Below the pieces are notes generated by a model. That model made no database searches. It saw only the letters and a list, made by a program, of their open reading frames with translations, and was not told the origin of the DNA. From the NCBI GenBank assembly GCA_963966185.1, contig CAWZYM010000429.1, positions 1 to 64,000 of the forward strand: a stretch of DNA of 64,000 bases, in the 5' to 3' direction. Source of the DNA: Rhabditoides inermis (lineage: Eukaryota > Nematoda > Chromadorea > Rhabditida > Rhabditidae). Both the position numbers and the translations under genes were made by a program. Of the stretch, positions 33,077-42,628 are shown one piece after another (positions within the stretch are counted from its first letter, which is position 1; each line of letters opens with the position of its first letter).

Positions 33077-34759
33077 TTACTTATTCTGTTTTGCTGCGAG
33101 TCTCGTCTTGTAGCCGTGTTTCACTATGCTCTCGTCTGGACGCGTCGGTGGTGGTAGATTGTCCTGGCAGTGTCCCTCCACGTCAACTGGCTCGCTCTCG
33201 CCTTGCAGCGCCTCCTCCTCGGTGGGTAGGGGTGCAGGGGATGAGCCGGCGGGGCCTGTAATTTCGAACACCTTTTTGAGGTGATTAACGTGTACTCGTT
33301 TCGGTCTAGAGTGAGGGCTGGAGATGCTCACGATGGTTGCGTGGGGATGTTCAAATTGTACTACTCTAAACTGCCCTATCCATGGGAGGCAGAGTTTTTT
33401 GCTCAGATCTCGTTTGGGTTGAAAATCGCGGTACCATACCCTGTCACCTGTTCGAATGTCAGATACCTTCAGTTGGGGTTTGTTGAACTGCTTCTCCCTG
33501 GCTGCTTCGGCCTCCTCCGCGTTGGCGGCCGCGGTCTTCCAGGCCGAGTGGATGCACGACGTGAAGGTTTCTTTGAAGACGCCTTCGTCGTTATAGTCTG
33601 GAATATGATTCTCATTATTGTGTTTGATTATGAGATCGACGTTGAATACCGGGTCTCTACCGTGTATGAGGAAAAAAGGTGTCTCTTTGGTGGAAGTGTG
33701 TACTGCAGTACTTGTGTTGTATGCGAATGTCATTGCCTGCAGGTGCACGTCCCAGTCTAGTTGGTTTTCGCTACTGTATACGCGGATCAGGTGTTGGATG
33801 GTGCCTATTGCCCTTTCACAAATGCCGTTACCTGTGTGGTGATAAGGAGTGGCCAGATATCGATCGATGCGCAATAAGCGACTAATTTCCTCAATTACAT
33901 GTCCTACTAGGTATGAGGCGTTATCGGTTACTAGTGTCCTCATGCACCCGTGTTTCAGGATGAGGTCATTTACTATGGCTCTTGCTACTGTAATCGCTCT
34001 ATTATCTGGTAGTGCCGTGGTGACTGCATAACGCGAAAAATGATCTACCATTACTGCTACGTATTGATTTCCAGCTGCGGATAAATGAACAGGACCCATA
34101 AGGTCGAAATATACTCTTTCCATAATCGCATGGGATTGTACAGTCATCATTTTCTCTCTTGATGCGGCGTTGTCTCGCTTTCTCTGACAGAGCTCGCATG
34201 CGCGGCATCTCAAAAACACGTCGGAACTCATGTGTGGCCAAAAATAATTGCGGGAGATTTTATCAAGAGTCTTTCGGTGGTTGAAGTGGCCGCCGGCAGA
34301 TGGAGACGCGTGAAAGCCCTTGAATAGAAGATCGCGCAAAGAGAGAGGGACAAAGACTGCTTTTTGTCGTTTCGTTCTTGATTTTACATAAATCAGACCA
34401 TTTTTTGCTATACGCGCTGATGCGGCAATAAGCTCGAGGGATTGCGAGTCATTTTCAGTGTAAGACGGGCAGGCGCCGGTCTCGATAAACTCGCGGATGG
34501 CGGCGGACTGAGGGTCATTAATTTGCGCGCGTAAGATGTCAGCTGATCTACCGAACGCGGGTATAGTGGCTAAATTGGGTTGGAGAGGGTCGCCGGGTGA
34601 GATAGTAAGACATACTGGGAATTCGACAATATCGTCCGATTCGGGCGCGTCGTCAACAAAGGTATCTGTCGGTTCGCAACGAGAAAGTGCGTCTGCGACG
34701 TGATTAGAGGAGCCCGCTTGGTATTCGATAGTGATGTCATAAGACATTAGCTCGACCAC
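33077..34759 (-). CDS. Integrase part of pol
   Basis: About 560 codons. After a short RNase H tail (SNHVADALSRCEP), the frame shows the zinc-binding HHCC region (CRACELCQRK), the catalytic core with D in YFDLMGP, D in LVTDNAS and E in NGICERAIGTI, and a C-terminal chromatin-tether-like region. It inserts the cDNA into host DNA. The frame begins directly after the in-frame TAG at 34760-34762 that cuts it off from RNase H; in a working element it would be part of one polyprotein. Confidence 0.8.
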   Translation of the reverse strand: MVELMSYDITIEYQAGSSNHVADALSRCEPTDTFVDDAPESDDIVEFPVCLTISPGDPLQPNLATIPAFGRSADILRAQINDPQSAAIREFIETGACPSYTENDSQSLELIAASARIAKNGLIYVKSRTKRQKAVFVPLSLRDLLFKGFHASPSAGGHFNHRKTLDKISRNYFWPHMSSDVFLRCRACELCQRKRDNAASREKMMTVQSHAIMERVYFDLMGPVHLSAAGNQYVAVMVDHFSRYAVTTALPDNRAITVARAIVNDLILKHGCMRTLVTDNASYLVGHVIEEISRLLRIDRYLATPYHHTGNGICERAIGTIQHLIRVYSSENQLDWDVHLQAMTFAYNTSTAVHTSTKETPFFLIHGRDPVFNVDLIIKHNNENHIPDYNDEGVFKETFTSCIHSAWKTAAANAEEAEAAREKQFNKPQLKVSDIRTGDRVWYRDFQPKRDLSKKLCLPWIGQFRVVQFEHPHATIVSISSPHSRPKRVHVNHLKKVFEITGPAGSSPAPLPTEEEALQGESEPVDVEGHCQDNLPPPTRPDESIVKHGYKTRLAAKQNK

Positions 34760-35032
34760 CTACCTAGACAAATGGTCATGAATTTTGTTGTGTTGCAGAA
34801 GAAAAGTCAGGGGTCTGTGGTCGCATTTTACGGTCGTGTGATTACCATATATGGTCGCGCGGAAAAATCGGAGTGCTTGGACGATAGCAAAAAGCTCGGC
34901 GGTGGTGGCAGAATATTTGCGCTGAGACGGTGAGAGGGATTTGGAAAAGTAGCCTATCGCGGCGAGTTTGGAGGGGTCGTCTACTGACGGTTGGAGGAGG
35001 ACTGCCGTCAGTGTGGAGGATGAATGGTTCAT
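34760..35032 (-). pseudogene. RNase H part of pol, broken
   Basis: The frame has the RNase H core (AELFAIVQALRFF, VKCDHRPLTFLL) that degrades the RNA strand of the hybrid. It is interrupted twice: upstream, near 35007-35011, the reading frame shifts across a CTGAC sequence and the segment with the first catalytic aspartate is incomplete, as expected from a microhomology deletion; downstream, TAG at 34760-34762 stops the frame. Confidence 0.7.
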
Positions 35033-35985
35033 CGCGGGGATACGCTAGGCATGGTTTAGAAGAGAGAATTTTCTTAATTTCCATGAAAGAATTTTCTTGG
35101 GCGGATGTCCACTCGAATTTGACCTTGCCCTTCATTAGATCATAGAGGGGACTCGCGACACCGGCAAAGCTGTTCACGAAAACGCGAAAGAAATTTGCGG
35201 TGCCTATAAACCCTTTAGTGTGTTTTACTGTGCGGGGTCTGGGATAATCTAGAATTGCCTGCACGTTGCGATCTGAGGGTGAGTAGCTTTTCTCGGACAC
35301 CTCGTGTCCTAAAAAGATAATGCTAGTTCGAGCGATATCTGTCAGTTTCTTAGTCGAAATTTTGAGATTGAATGAGGAGAGGCGCATAAGCACTTTGCGG
35401 ATGGTGTTCAGGTGGTCTTCGAAATTAGGGGAGAAACAAATTATATCGTCTAAATAGGCCAGAGAGTTGCTTTCCAGACCCGCTAGTACACGCGCCATAG
35501 TCCTACAAAATATGCTACCTGCGTTTTTTAGACCAAGGGAGATAGAGTGCTTTGTATACGCCTGAGTGAGTAATGAATCCGCATTTTTCTTGCGCTTCCG
35601 GGGCGAGTGCTAGTTGCATGTAGCCCATGCTCAGATCAAAACTCGAAAACAACTTGTTACCGGCTACTTTCTGTAAGAGGTCATGGATTCGCGGTAGAGG
35701 GTAATAATCTCGTGGTGTTACGTTGTTTAGTGGTCGGAAATCGAGGCAGACGCGCAGCTCGCCGCTCTTTTTTCGTACTAGTACTACGTTGTGTACCCAG
35801 GGTGTGTCGCTGGGTTCTATGCGGCCCGCGTCTATTAATTTTTGGATATGGGCTTCTAACTCGCGCTGAAATTTCGGTGGGACACGCGGTGGGCGTGGCC
35901 TATAATTGGGGTAGTCTACTGTGGTCCTAAGTTGAATGGGTGCGAAATCACACGATCCGAGATCGAGGTCATTTTTTGAAAACAC
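34842..35985 (-). pseudogene. Reverse transcriptase part of pol, frameshifted
   Basis: Two frames make up the domain. 35985-35515 has the N-terminal fingers and palm start (LVRKKSGELRVCLDFRPLN, FSSFDLSMGYMQL). 35498-34842 has the YLDDI catalytic motif (NSLAYLDDIICF) and the connection. Between them, near 35520-35550, the conserved segment before the palm motif is shifted in frame, so full-length enzyme cannot be made from this copy. Confidence 0.75.
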
Positions 35986-37100
35986 GTGTTCGAATTCCCA
36001 AAAAAAAGGGCATCTAATTGCGCTCGCTGGGTAAGAGAGACCGCCGATCGTTCTAAAGCGGCTTGCCAGAGGCTGATGGTTTCGAGCGCGTTGTCACTGG
36101 ACGTGTCGCAGCCGGGGATGTGTTGCTGGTCCGTAGGGGCAGGTGGGTCAGCGGGGACATAAAGTTCTGAGATTTCAGTTCCAGAAAAGGAATGGGAGGT
36201 CCGTTCTATGAACGTGTTCGACGGGGTTTTATCGATGATTAGCGCGTCGCAAATTGTCATATCTTTATAGACTGTAAAAGGTGTTTTGCTGGGATTTACG
36301 ATAAGAATTTTGGGGCGGCCATTTTGGTAGAGTGCGGGTGACACGAGCAGACCCGCGTCAGTGAGAGATTTGCGCGCGTTTGTGGACATAAACAGAGCGT
36401 CTACTGGTTGCGATAGACTGGCTTCGATGAATTTCTCGGATTCGCCAGGTATGTATTGATTGGAAGTGGAAATAATCCGGGCTGAGCAAATAGGCTCGGG
36501 AGGGGGCACGGGTAAGTTATCGCAATTTATGGCAAAAATAGGAATGGACTCTTCGTCAAAAACTAGGCGCCGCTGTCGATAATCTATGCGCCACGGGGGA
36601 AGCTTGGCGAGCAGGTCGTTTCCAAGTATAATATTGTACGCGCGAACGCCTTTGCCAGCTGCTACGTTACTCGAGAATTGTACTTTATGTTTGAGCATAA
36701 ATGAACCTATGCGAATAGTCACCTCGGCCGAGCCGGCCATAATTACCTCTGTACCTGATACGCCTGTTGCTTTTTCTATGCGCGGGGGGTCAAAATTAAA
36801 TACGCCCAGTACGGCGGCGAGAGAGGTGTTAGCTATCGTAATCCCGGCGCCTGTGTCTACGAGTGCGAATACATCTACATTATTTATGGTGGCGCGGACT
36901 TGCGATAGAAAGAAGGATTCGGATTCGATGTTGAGGACAGAGAGACCGGGTTGAGAAGGTGAATTGCGCGATAAGCCATCAGAGCAAGAGGCATGGGAGT
37001 TTGGAGAGAACATGGGATCAGAGAGAGAGGCAGAGTGTGATGTAGACGCTTCAGAGACAGCGCGATCAGGTGAGAGAGGCGCAGAGTGTGATGCACGCAC
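35916..37100 (-). CDS. Protease part of pol
   Basis: Contains a retropepsin active site (FALVDTGAGITI) with flanking strands (YNIILGNDLL) typical of Ty3/gypsy proteases, which cut the polyproteins during particle maturation. Its 5' end overlaps the gag/env frame by about 35 nt in another frame (+1). Its 3' end overlaps the reverse transcriptase frame by about 70 nt in the -1 relation, with a run of eight T (minus strand) at 36007-36000 in the overlap. No good ATG is seen at the start, so translation probably depends on frameshifting. Confidence 0.7.
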   Translation of the reverse strand: MRASHSAPLSPDRAVSEASTSHSASLSDPMFSPNSHASCSDGLSRNSPSQPGLSVLNIESESFFLSQVRATINNVDVFALVDTGAGITIANTSLAAVLGVFNFDPPRIEKATGVSGTEVIMAGSAEVTIRIGSFMLKHKVQFSSNVAAGKGVRAYNIILGNDLLAKLPPWRIDYRQRRLVFDEESIPIFAINCDNLPVPPPEPICSARIISTSNQYIPGESEKFIEASLSQPVDALFMSTNARKSLTDAGLLVSPALYQNGRPKILIVNPSKTPFTVYKDMTICDALIIDKTPSNTFIERTSHSFSGTEISELYVPADPPAPTDQQHIPGCDTSSDNALETISLWQAALERSAVSLTQRAQLDALFFGNSNTCFQKMTSISDRVISHPFNLGPQ

Positions 37101-38979
37101 ATCGGAGATAGCGCGGGTATGTGAGAGGGGCGCAGAGAAGTTCCATCAAATCATCGGAAATCTCGGAAATAATGGGCGACGAGGCAGAGTTATGATTCGA
37201 CACTGGAGAAATGGCGAGCGGATATGGAGGTGGAGGTGTGATTGCGCGATAAGCGACAGAGAGAGGATGAGGCGCGCCGTTGATAGAGTGCGAATTGATG
37301 TGGGAGACAGATGCTGGAGCGGTGCGGAAGTGCGAGAGAACGCGAGTAGAAACGGAGTCGAACGGATTAAGATTCATAGCGATATACCAAGATAATAGAG
37401 ATAAAATGCAGTTAGCGGAGACAATTATGCAACATAGAGAGACCCACATATCGAACCATGACAAATGCAACAGCGGAAGCGCGAACCATTTGTGCTCACC
37501 GTCCTCTTTGGTGGCGGCTCCGGTGGCGAGCTCGTGTCCCTCTGGCTCTGCGCTCGTCCAGATTTGCTGCAACACAGGTGGGATTAATTCGGATATGTTG
37601 GTAATCATAAGGTTATGAAAAATAGTTAGTGGAATCGGTTCGGGTGAGAGGCTGCTGCCGGCGGCGCTAAAAAGTGGGCGGGACTTGATGGCTACAGTAC
37701 TCCACTCGCCGCTGATTGGGTGGAAGACGGAGGCGGATTTGTTTATCAGACCTGTAATGACCGGGTTTACCGTGCTGCAATCTACAATTTGGGAAGAGAG
37801 GAGAATCGCTTGAGACAGAGGGTCATAAAACGCGGAAACATTGTGACCATCAAGGGTGACTATGGCCGCGGGATGTGCGTGGCACTGTCGTGGTTGAAAA
37901 GGGACGAGGTGGGTCTGGCCGGGGGGAATGAGCAAACAGCTGCGTACTCTGACTACGTGTGCTCCTACAGTATCTGCCACGATATCGGTGCGTCCTGAGA
38001 GGGACCGGAGGAGGGCTGTGGGGTCGCTGACTAGACTGGCGGAGACAGTCGTGGCGAGCGTGCTGATTCTATCGCAGAGCGCATTGCTAGTCTGGCTGAA
38101 CATGTGATAGATGTTGAGGGATTGATCTACCTCTACTGCGAGTAGCTGCGCGGCTAATTGGTTAGTGCTGGCATAGGCTGCTTCTGTGCTCCTTGTTTTG
38201 CGATTTTTGACTATGATACCGTAACCCTGGTCAGTGATTGTGAGAGATCTACTGCAATCCGACAATGATCTACTCTCGTTTGTCCAGCTCAAAGCAAATT
38301 CTTTGTTATCTGAGATCCACACGGGTGTCATTCTAGTTCCCGACATGTACTGAACCGGAACGAACTTACAGTGCTCCTCCTTTTCGGGTTCCCATGTGAC
38401 GGCCGATCCGTCGGGCAGTGAGCAATGACCTGTCTCGTATGCGCATTCGTCTGCCCCTGGAAATGAGGCGATTGGGTAATCTTCACTCGCGCGCTTGTAA
38501 ATCTTGCTTTTCATAAGTACACAGTTAGTAGTTGTAATTGAATAGTCCCGGCAGCAGCCGAAAGGGGCAGAAGGCCAATCGATTATGAGGGGGTGGAAAG
38601 TCCCCCACATCTCACTACGCTGTGACATTTCGCCAGCCGCGCACCGCTTGTGTTTCCACATTAGACGGCATTCTTCTATCGTTACCGCGTGCAAAGTCTC
38701 GGACCTTTCAATCGATCGTGCGCCAAAGAAATTGATTCGGAAAGTAGCGGTCTGAGAGATAACCTTGCAAACGTACGCGTCCGACTCGTACTGCTTGGTG
38801 TTTGGGCGCAGCAGGAGTAGGGACAGCGGTTCCGCCAGCGCCGACGGGTCCGGCAGGAGGCGACTGCAATCGTAGTTTGTGGGGATGTGGACGAATTCGG
38901 CGCCCTGGCTAGGGCAAGAGAGAGCAGACAAAGAGTGGGAGGTGGATGTTGCAGTGCCAATAAGGCAGACAAAGATCAT
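37066..38979 (-). other. Envelope-like glycoprotein region
   Basis: Begins with a hydrophobic leader (MIFVCLIGTATSTSHS) at an ATG (38979) that lies 12 nt behind a splice-acceptor-like CAG (38991), so it could be made as a separate protein of 637 residues. The ectodomain has many cysteines, several N-glycosylation sequons, a basic R-x-x-R cleavage-like site (KNRKTRSTE) and near the C-terminus a strong membrane segment (WVSLCCIIVSANCILSLLSW) followed by a ~100-residue tail. Such proteins mediate membrane fusion in envelope-bearing retroelements. The fold class is not determined. Its place between gag and protease is the unusual point. Confidence 0.55.
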
Positions 38980-40602
38980 GAGAGATGCTACTGTATATGA
39001 GAAACCACTGCCTGGAGCGAGGCTGAAGTTTCTATCAGCCAATTCAGTGTTACGTGCCAGAAGGGCTTCACATCTTGCCTGAGTTTCCGAGAGCTCTCTC
39101 CTCAGGCGGTCTTCTTCAAACGAGCCGGCCGCGGGCTGAAATGTGTTGTGGTCGAGTGGAGTGGAGGGGATTGGCGCGAGCGAGTTCACCTGTTGGTTCT
39201 GGAATTGGGGTTTTCTTACATCGGAATTTATGCGAGGAGAAGGACAAAATTTGGAAATGTGTCCGATACCTTTGCAATTAAAACATGTGACTCCGTTGTT
39301 ACGCTGGGGGGGACCCTGACTCGGTGCCTGATTGCGCTGCGCCTTCTCATTGTCAGCTGCGCGCTTGCGGCACTCCGAATATGTATGGTAGCGTCTGCTA
39401 CAGTAAGAGCATACCGGGACTTGCGGATCGCGAGAAGGCTGGATTTGCTGTGAACTAGCCGCAGAAGGCGGTTGTGTCGGTTGGTTGCTTGCGGCTGAGG
39501 GTCGGAACGCGTTCACCATCACGTCGCTTGCGGGGTCAAGTATACGGTCAGCTGCGGCCTCTGCCAGCCATGCTTCTACTTCGATGGCTTTGTTAATCGC
39601 GGCTTGGAAGGTGGTGGGGCTCGACATGCGCACGTAGTACTTGATGTCTCTACGCAGACGTGACACAAATTCGGACAGCATTTTGTTCTTGAACTCGTCA
39701 GGGGTTGTGGTGGCTCGCACTAGTCTCAGCAGTTTCTCCGTATAGCTAGTGACTGACTCGCCTACAGATTGTTTATATGCCGATAAGGCCTGCTCCGCTA
39801 CGGCGCGCTGAGTGGGGGATTCGAAGAATTCGGACAAGTGCTTAAAAAGCTCGTCGTAGTTGTTCTTTTTCGAGTCGTCTAGTTCTTCTGCTTTTTCGCG
39901 CGCAATTCCATCCAAATTCAAAAGTAGGTACCTGGCCTTTTGTTCCGACGAGAGAGACGGCGCCCGAAAGTTCATGACGTCCTCCAGTTTGCGGCGCCAC
40001 ATGGAAAGTTGTTGATGAGGTGCGCCGGTAAACGGGCCAATCTTCTCCGCAAAGCCATCTAGCGCGTTTATGAAGATCGCTGGAGTCACGGCGGCGACAC
40101 GAGTCGATACTTCCTGCAAAGAATTGCTAAGTCTCCTGTTCATAGCGTCTGTTTTACGGGTGAGGTGGGTGAGGACCTGTCCACTAGTGTTAGACGAGCA
40201 GTGCTGCACTGCGTTCAGACCCGTGACTACTGAGTCGCGCAGCTGCCTACCGTCTCGCGCGAACAAGGATGCAGTAGCGTCCAGGTCTGTCAGTGTGCCT
40301 TTCACCATGTCTATATACCTGGTAGGTTTTGGGATTACTACCTGACTTGCGGGGCGCGACGCCTCGGCGTCCTCCTCGCCGGACTCGGATGTCTGCCACG
40401 AAGTGGAGCCGAGGCTGGAAATGTCTGACTCATTATGACTGGAAGAGGGGCCACCGGCCGGGGTGTTATTGAAAGAGGCAGAAGCCTGGAGGTTGTTTGA
40501 AACAGAGGCAGAAGCCAGGGGATGGGTATCAGTAGTGGCAGAAGCCGTGATGTCACCAGGGGTTGCTGGAGGCAGTTTGGGAGTGTCTCCCGAGTTACTC
40601 AT
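37066..40602 (-). CDS. gag with in-frame envelope-like extension
   Basis: 1178 codons from ATG 40602 (MSNSGDTPK; open frame extends further upstream but is repetitive leader). Residues ~130-420 form a gag capsid-like helical region (FTGAPHQQLSMWRRKLEDVM, AEQALSAYKQ), followed by two CCHC zinc knuckles, CSYCSRRYHTYSEC and CFNCKGIGHISKFC, which bind the RNA. A short coiled coil (EEDRLRRELSETQARCEALL) then leads, without a stop, into a cysteine-rich glycoprotein-like region listed separately. Gag normally ends near the knuckles and is followed by protease; here about 640 residues intervene. Confidence 0.8.
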   Translation of the reverse strand: MSNSGDTPKLPPATPGDITASATTDTHPLASASVSNNLQASASFNNTPAGGPSSSHNESDISSLGSTSWQTSESGEEDAEASRPASQVVIPKPTRYIDMVKGTLTDLDATASLFARDGRQLRDSVVTGLNAVQHCSSNTSGQVLTHLTRKTDAMNRRLSNSLQEVSTRVAAVTPAIFINALDGFAEKIGPFTGAPHQQLSMWRRKLEDVMNFRAPSLSSEQKARYLLLNLDGIAREKAEELDDSKKNNYDELFKHLSEFFESPTQRAVAEQALSAYKQSVGESVTSYTEKLLRLVRATTTPDEFKNKMLSEFVSRLRRDIKYYVRMSSPTTFQAAINKAIEVEAWLAEAAADRILDPASDVMVNAFRPSAASNQPTQPPSAASSQQIQPSRDPQVPVCSYCSRRYHTYSECRKRAADNEKAQRNQAPSQGPPQRNNGVTCFNCKGIGHISKFCPSPRINSDVRKPQFQNQQVNSLAPIPSTPLDHNTFQPAAGSFEEDRLRRELSETQARCEALLARNTELADRNFSLAPGSGFSYTVASLMIFVCLIGTATSTSHSLSALSCPSQGAEFVHIPTNYDCSRLLPDPSALAEPLSLLLLRPNTKQYESDAYVCKVISQTATFRINFFGARSIERSETLHAVTIEECRLMWKHKRCAAGEMSQRSEMWGTFHPLIIDWPSAPFGCCRDYSITTTNCVLMKSKIYKRASEDYPIASFPGADECAYETGHCSLPDGSAVTWEPEKEEHCKFVPVQYMSGTRMTPVWISDNKEFALSWTNESRSLSDCSRSLTITDQGYGIIVKNRKTRSTEAAYASTNQLAAQLLAVEVDQSLNIYHMFSQTSNALCDRISTLATTVSASLVSDPTALLRSLSGRTDIVADTVGAHVVRVRSCLLIPPGQTHLVPFQPRQCHAHPAAIVTLDGHNVSAFYDPLSQAILLSSQIVDCSTVNPVITGLINKSASVFHPISGEWSTVAIKSRPLFSAAGSSLSPEPIPLTIFHNLMITNISELIPPVLQQIWTSAEPEGHELATGAATKEDGEHKWFALPLLHLSWFDMWVSLCCIIVSANCILSLLSWYIAMNLNPFDSVSTRVLSHFRTAPASVSHINSHSINGAPHPLSVAYRAITPPPPYPLAISPVSNHNSASSPIISEISDDLMELLCAPLTYPRYLRCACITLCASLT

Positions 40603-41672
40603 GGCGGTGCGAGGATACTGTATGTAGCTGAAACAGAGATGACGGTGCGAATGCGAGGCTGTGTTGCGAAAAAAGGGACGCGTAAGAGACGAGAGCGAGT
40701 GGGGGGAAGAGAGTGCGGATGGAGAGAGCGCGGTGAAAAAAGGGATAGTGAGGGGAGAACGGATGGGTGTGAGGATACAGTATGTGGTTGAACCAAAAAA
40801 CGAGGCGCTGCGAGCGAGAGAAATGTGTTGCGAAAGGGAACGGGCGAAAGCAGAGAGCGTGTGGAGAGGAGAGAGTGCGGAAGGAGAGCGCGTGGTGTAA
40901 AAAGGATATCGGGGAACTGTCGTGTTGTGAGACTGTGAGGCGCTTTCCAATGGGCTTTTCGTGTTGAGTGGTATGTTTACGCAATGTGGCTTTCGTGCTA
41001 TCGCATTATGTTGCGCGGTGATACAGTATCTGGTGTCGTTTTCGGGCAGATGTGTAATGGGACTGTGCGGCTCGACGCGGATTAGATCGAGAGAGGACTC
41101 AAGGGTCAGAGGGGAGGGTGGCGAAAAGCCGACGCGAGAGTGAATTACCGCGGACGACAGGCGAAACTTGAAAAGCGGACGTAACAAACAGACAGCGGGC
41201 GCGCTATGGAACGGCAGTAGAGTCGCGAAAAGCGGAGATAATTCTGACTACGGAACTGTAAGAAGTGCTGAAAAAGCAACAGCGGGTTCGCTGCTCGCAA
41301 CGCTGCACACGCTGCTCAAAAACCTCGGAGGCAGGGGTCAAACATCCTACCGCGTTCACAGGGGTCACAACATCCTGTCTCTCATGTATGGGGGTCGTTC
41401 ATCCCATGTCTACTCGAACAGTGGCCAACCACTCCGCTCGGGGAGTGGGTTTACTACTACGTACTGATGGGGTCGCCATGCCAATACGGGTCAAACTTCA
41501 AATGCGGTGCAAAAAGCACTCTTCTCGGAACAAACGCGCAATCTGCCAGTGGGGTGTGTGAAGAGAGGGTGAAATGCCAACGTTTGCGCGGGAAGCGGTC
41601 GCTGGACCAGAGAGACAGAGACCCGGGAGGAGAGAGAGAGGGGTGGAAAGTCTTATTACATTACAATAAGAA
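40603..41672 (-). other. Leader of the LTR element
   Basis: Between the primer-binding site and gag. 40610-40960 has two imperfect ~170-bp repeats, each starting with GAGGATAC(T/A)GTATGT on the plus strand. The open frame seen through here is rich in Ser, Leu and Pro and probably untranslated. Confidence 0.5.
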
Positions 41673-41686
41673 GCTCGCTGCTACCA
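41673..41686 (-). other. Primer-binding site
   Basis: TGGTAGCAGCGAGC directly abuts the 5' LTR, its T shared with the LTR end. It is complementary to a tRNA 3' end ...GCTACCA; the TGGTAGCAG core resembles initiator-methionine tRNA ends, but the exact tRNA was not checked. Confidence 0.5.
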
Positions 41687-42473
41687 GTAACTCATACCGC
41701 CACCTGGTCAAGGTGGGCGGCAGCGGAGTTGAACGTGGCTAGCACCTTGCTCAACACACACGAGAACACACACGTGATACGGCACGGAAAGGCAATTTTA
41801 TCTAAGAAAAGAGCAGGTTGCAATAAGCATTATGACGGTTGACGAGGAGACGGCTTGTCGGAGTTCTTATATACTCCTTGAAGACGTGGGCTGGGGAGAG
41901 TGCTGGCGGCGGCCGGGAGATCGCCGGCAGGCGATTGTGGCCTGGAATGACAACAAATTATCATTTGTCTCGGACATGAAGTGGAGCGATCATGAGGGTG
42001 GTGTGGAAAGTGTTGCAATGGGATGTAGGTTGATTGGTCAGTTGGTCTTTGAGGAATGTGGCCAGAAGCCTCTCTCTTTAACTGTCTGCCTGTACTCTCT
42101 CTCTCTCTCAGTGATTCACCCATGATGTCCTGATGCGCGGGTGAGAGAGGGGAGAATGCGAGGATGCGAGAGATGATAGATCAGAAGCACGTGCCATGCG
42201 CTTGTGATGCGCGTGCGAAGCGTGAGGTTGGGCACATGTGAAACGCGTGTGATATGCGTGTAATGCGCGTGTGCTGCGTGTGCGGTACATGAGCGAGGGC
42301 ACATGCGATGCGCATGTGTGAGAGATGATCCAATGATGCGCGTGTGAGAGAGATGTATCAGAGATGCGCGTGCGAGAGAGACGAGTCATCGAAGCTCGCG
42401 TGCGAGACATGATAGCATCAGAGAGTGTTGCTTGAGAGCGTGCTAATTATCCGTGTGCGCAGCATACGTCACA
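41686..42473 (-). repeat. 5' LTR
   Basis: 788 bp, identical to the 3' LTR apart from one base noticed (42228). Confidence 0.9.
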
Positions 42474-42628
42474 GTTGCTAGTTACTTGCAAATAAACATC
42501 TGACCAGTGAGAATATCGAGAAGGGGACTTTTTCTTTTTTCGCGCGCGTTTGCATTTTTCGCGCGCGTTTGCGATAACTATCTTTGTGTTCGTGTTTCAA
42601 GTTTTTGTGTACCTTATCCTTCTTATGT

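Larger units (their letters stand above)
29325..42477 (-). mobile_element. Ty3/gypsy-type LTR retrotransposon with envelope-like domain
   Basis: A 13.1-kb element on the minus strand, with 788-bp LTRs at 42473-41686 (5') and 30116-29329 (3') and a 4-bp target duplication GTTG at 42474-42477 and 29325-29328. The order is leader, gag, envelope-like region, protease, reverse transcriptase, RNase H, integrase, and a fourth acidic ORF. Copy 1 of the host duplication has the uninterrupted target (2190-2210). The LTRs differ at one base that I found (29871 C, 42228 T), which points to a recent insertion. Pol is nevertheless broken at several points, so this copy should be non-autonomous. Confidence 0.9.
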
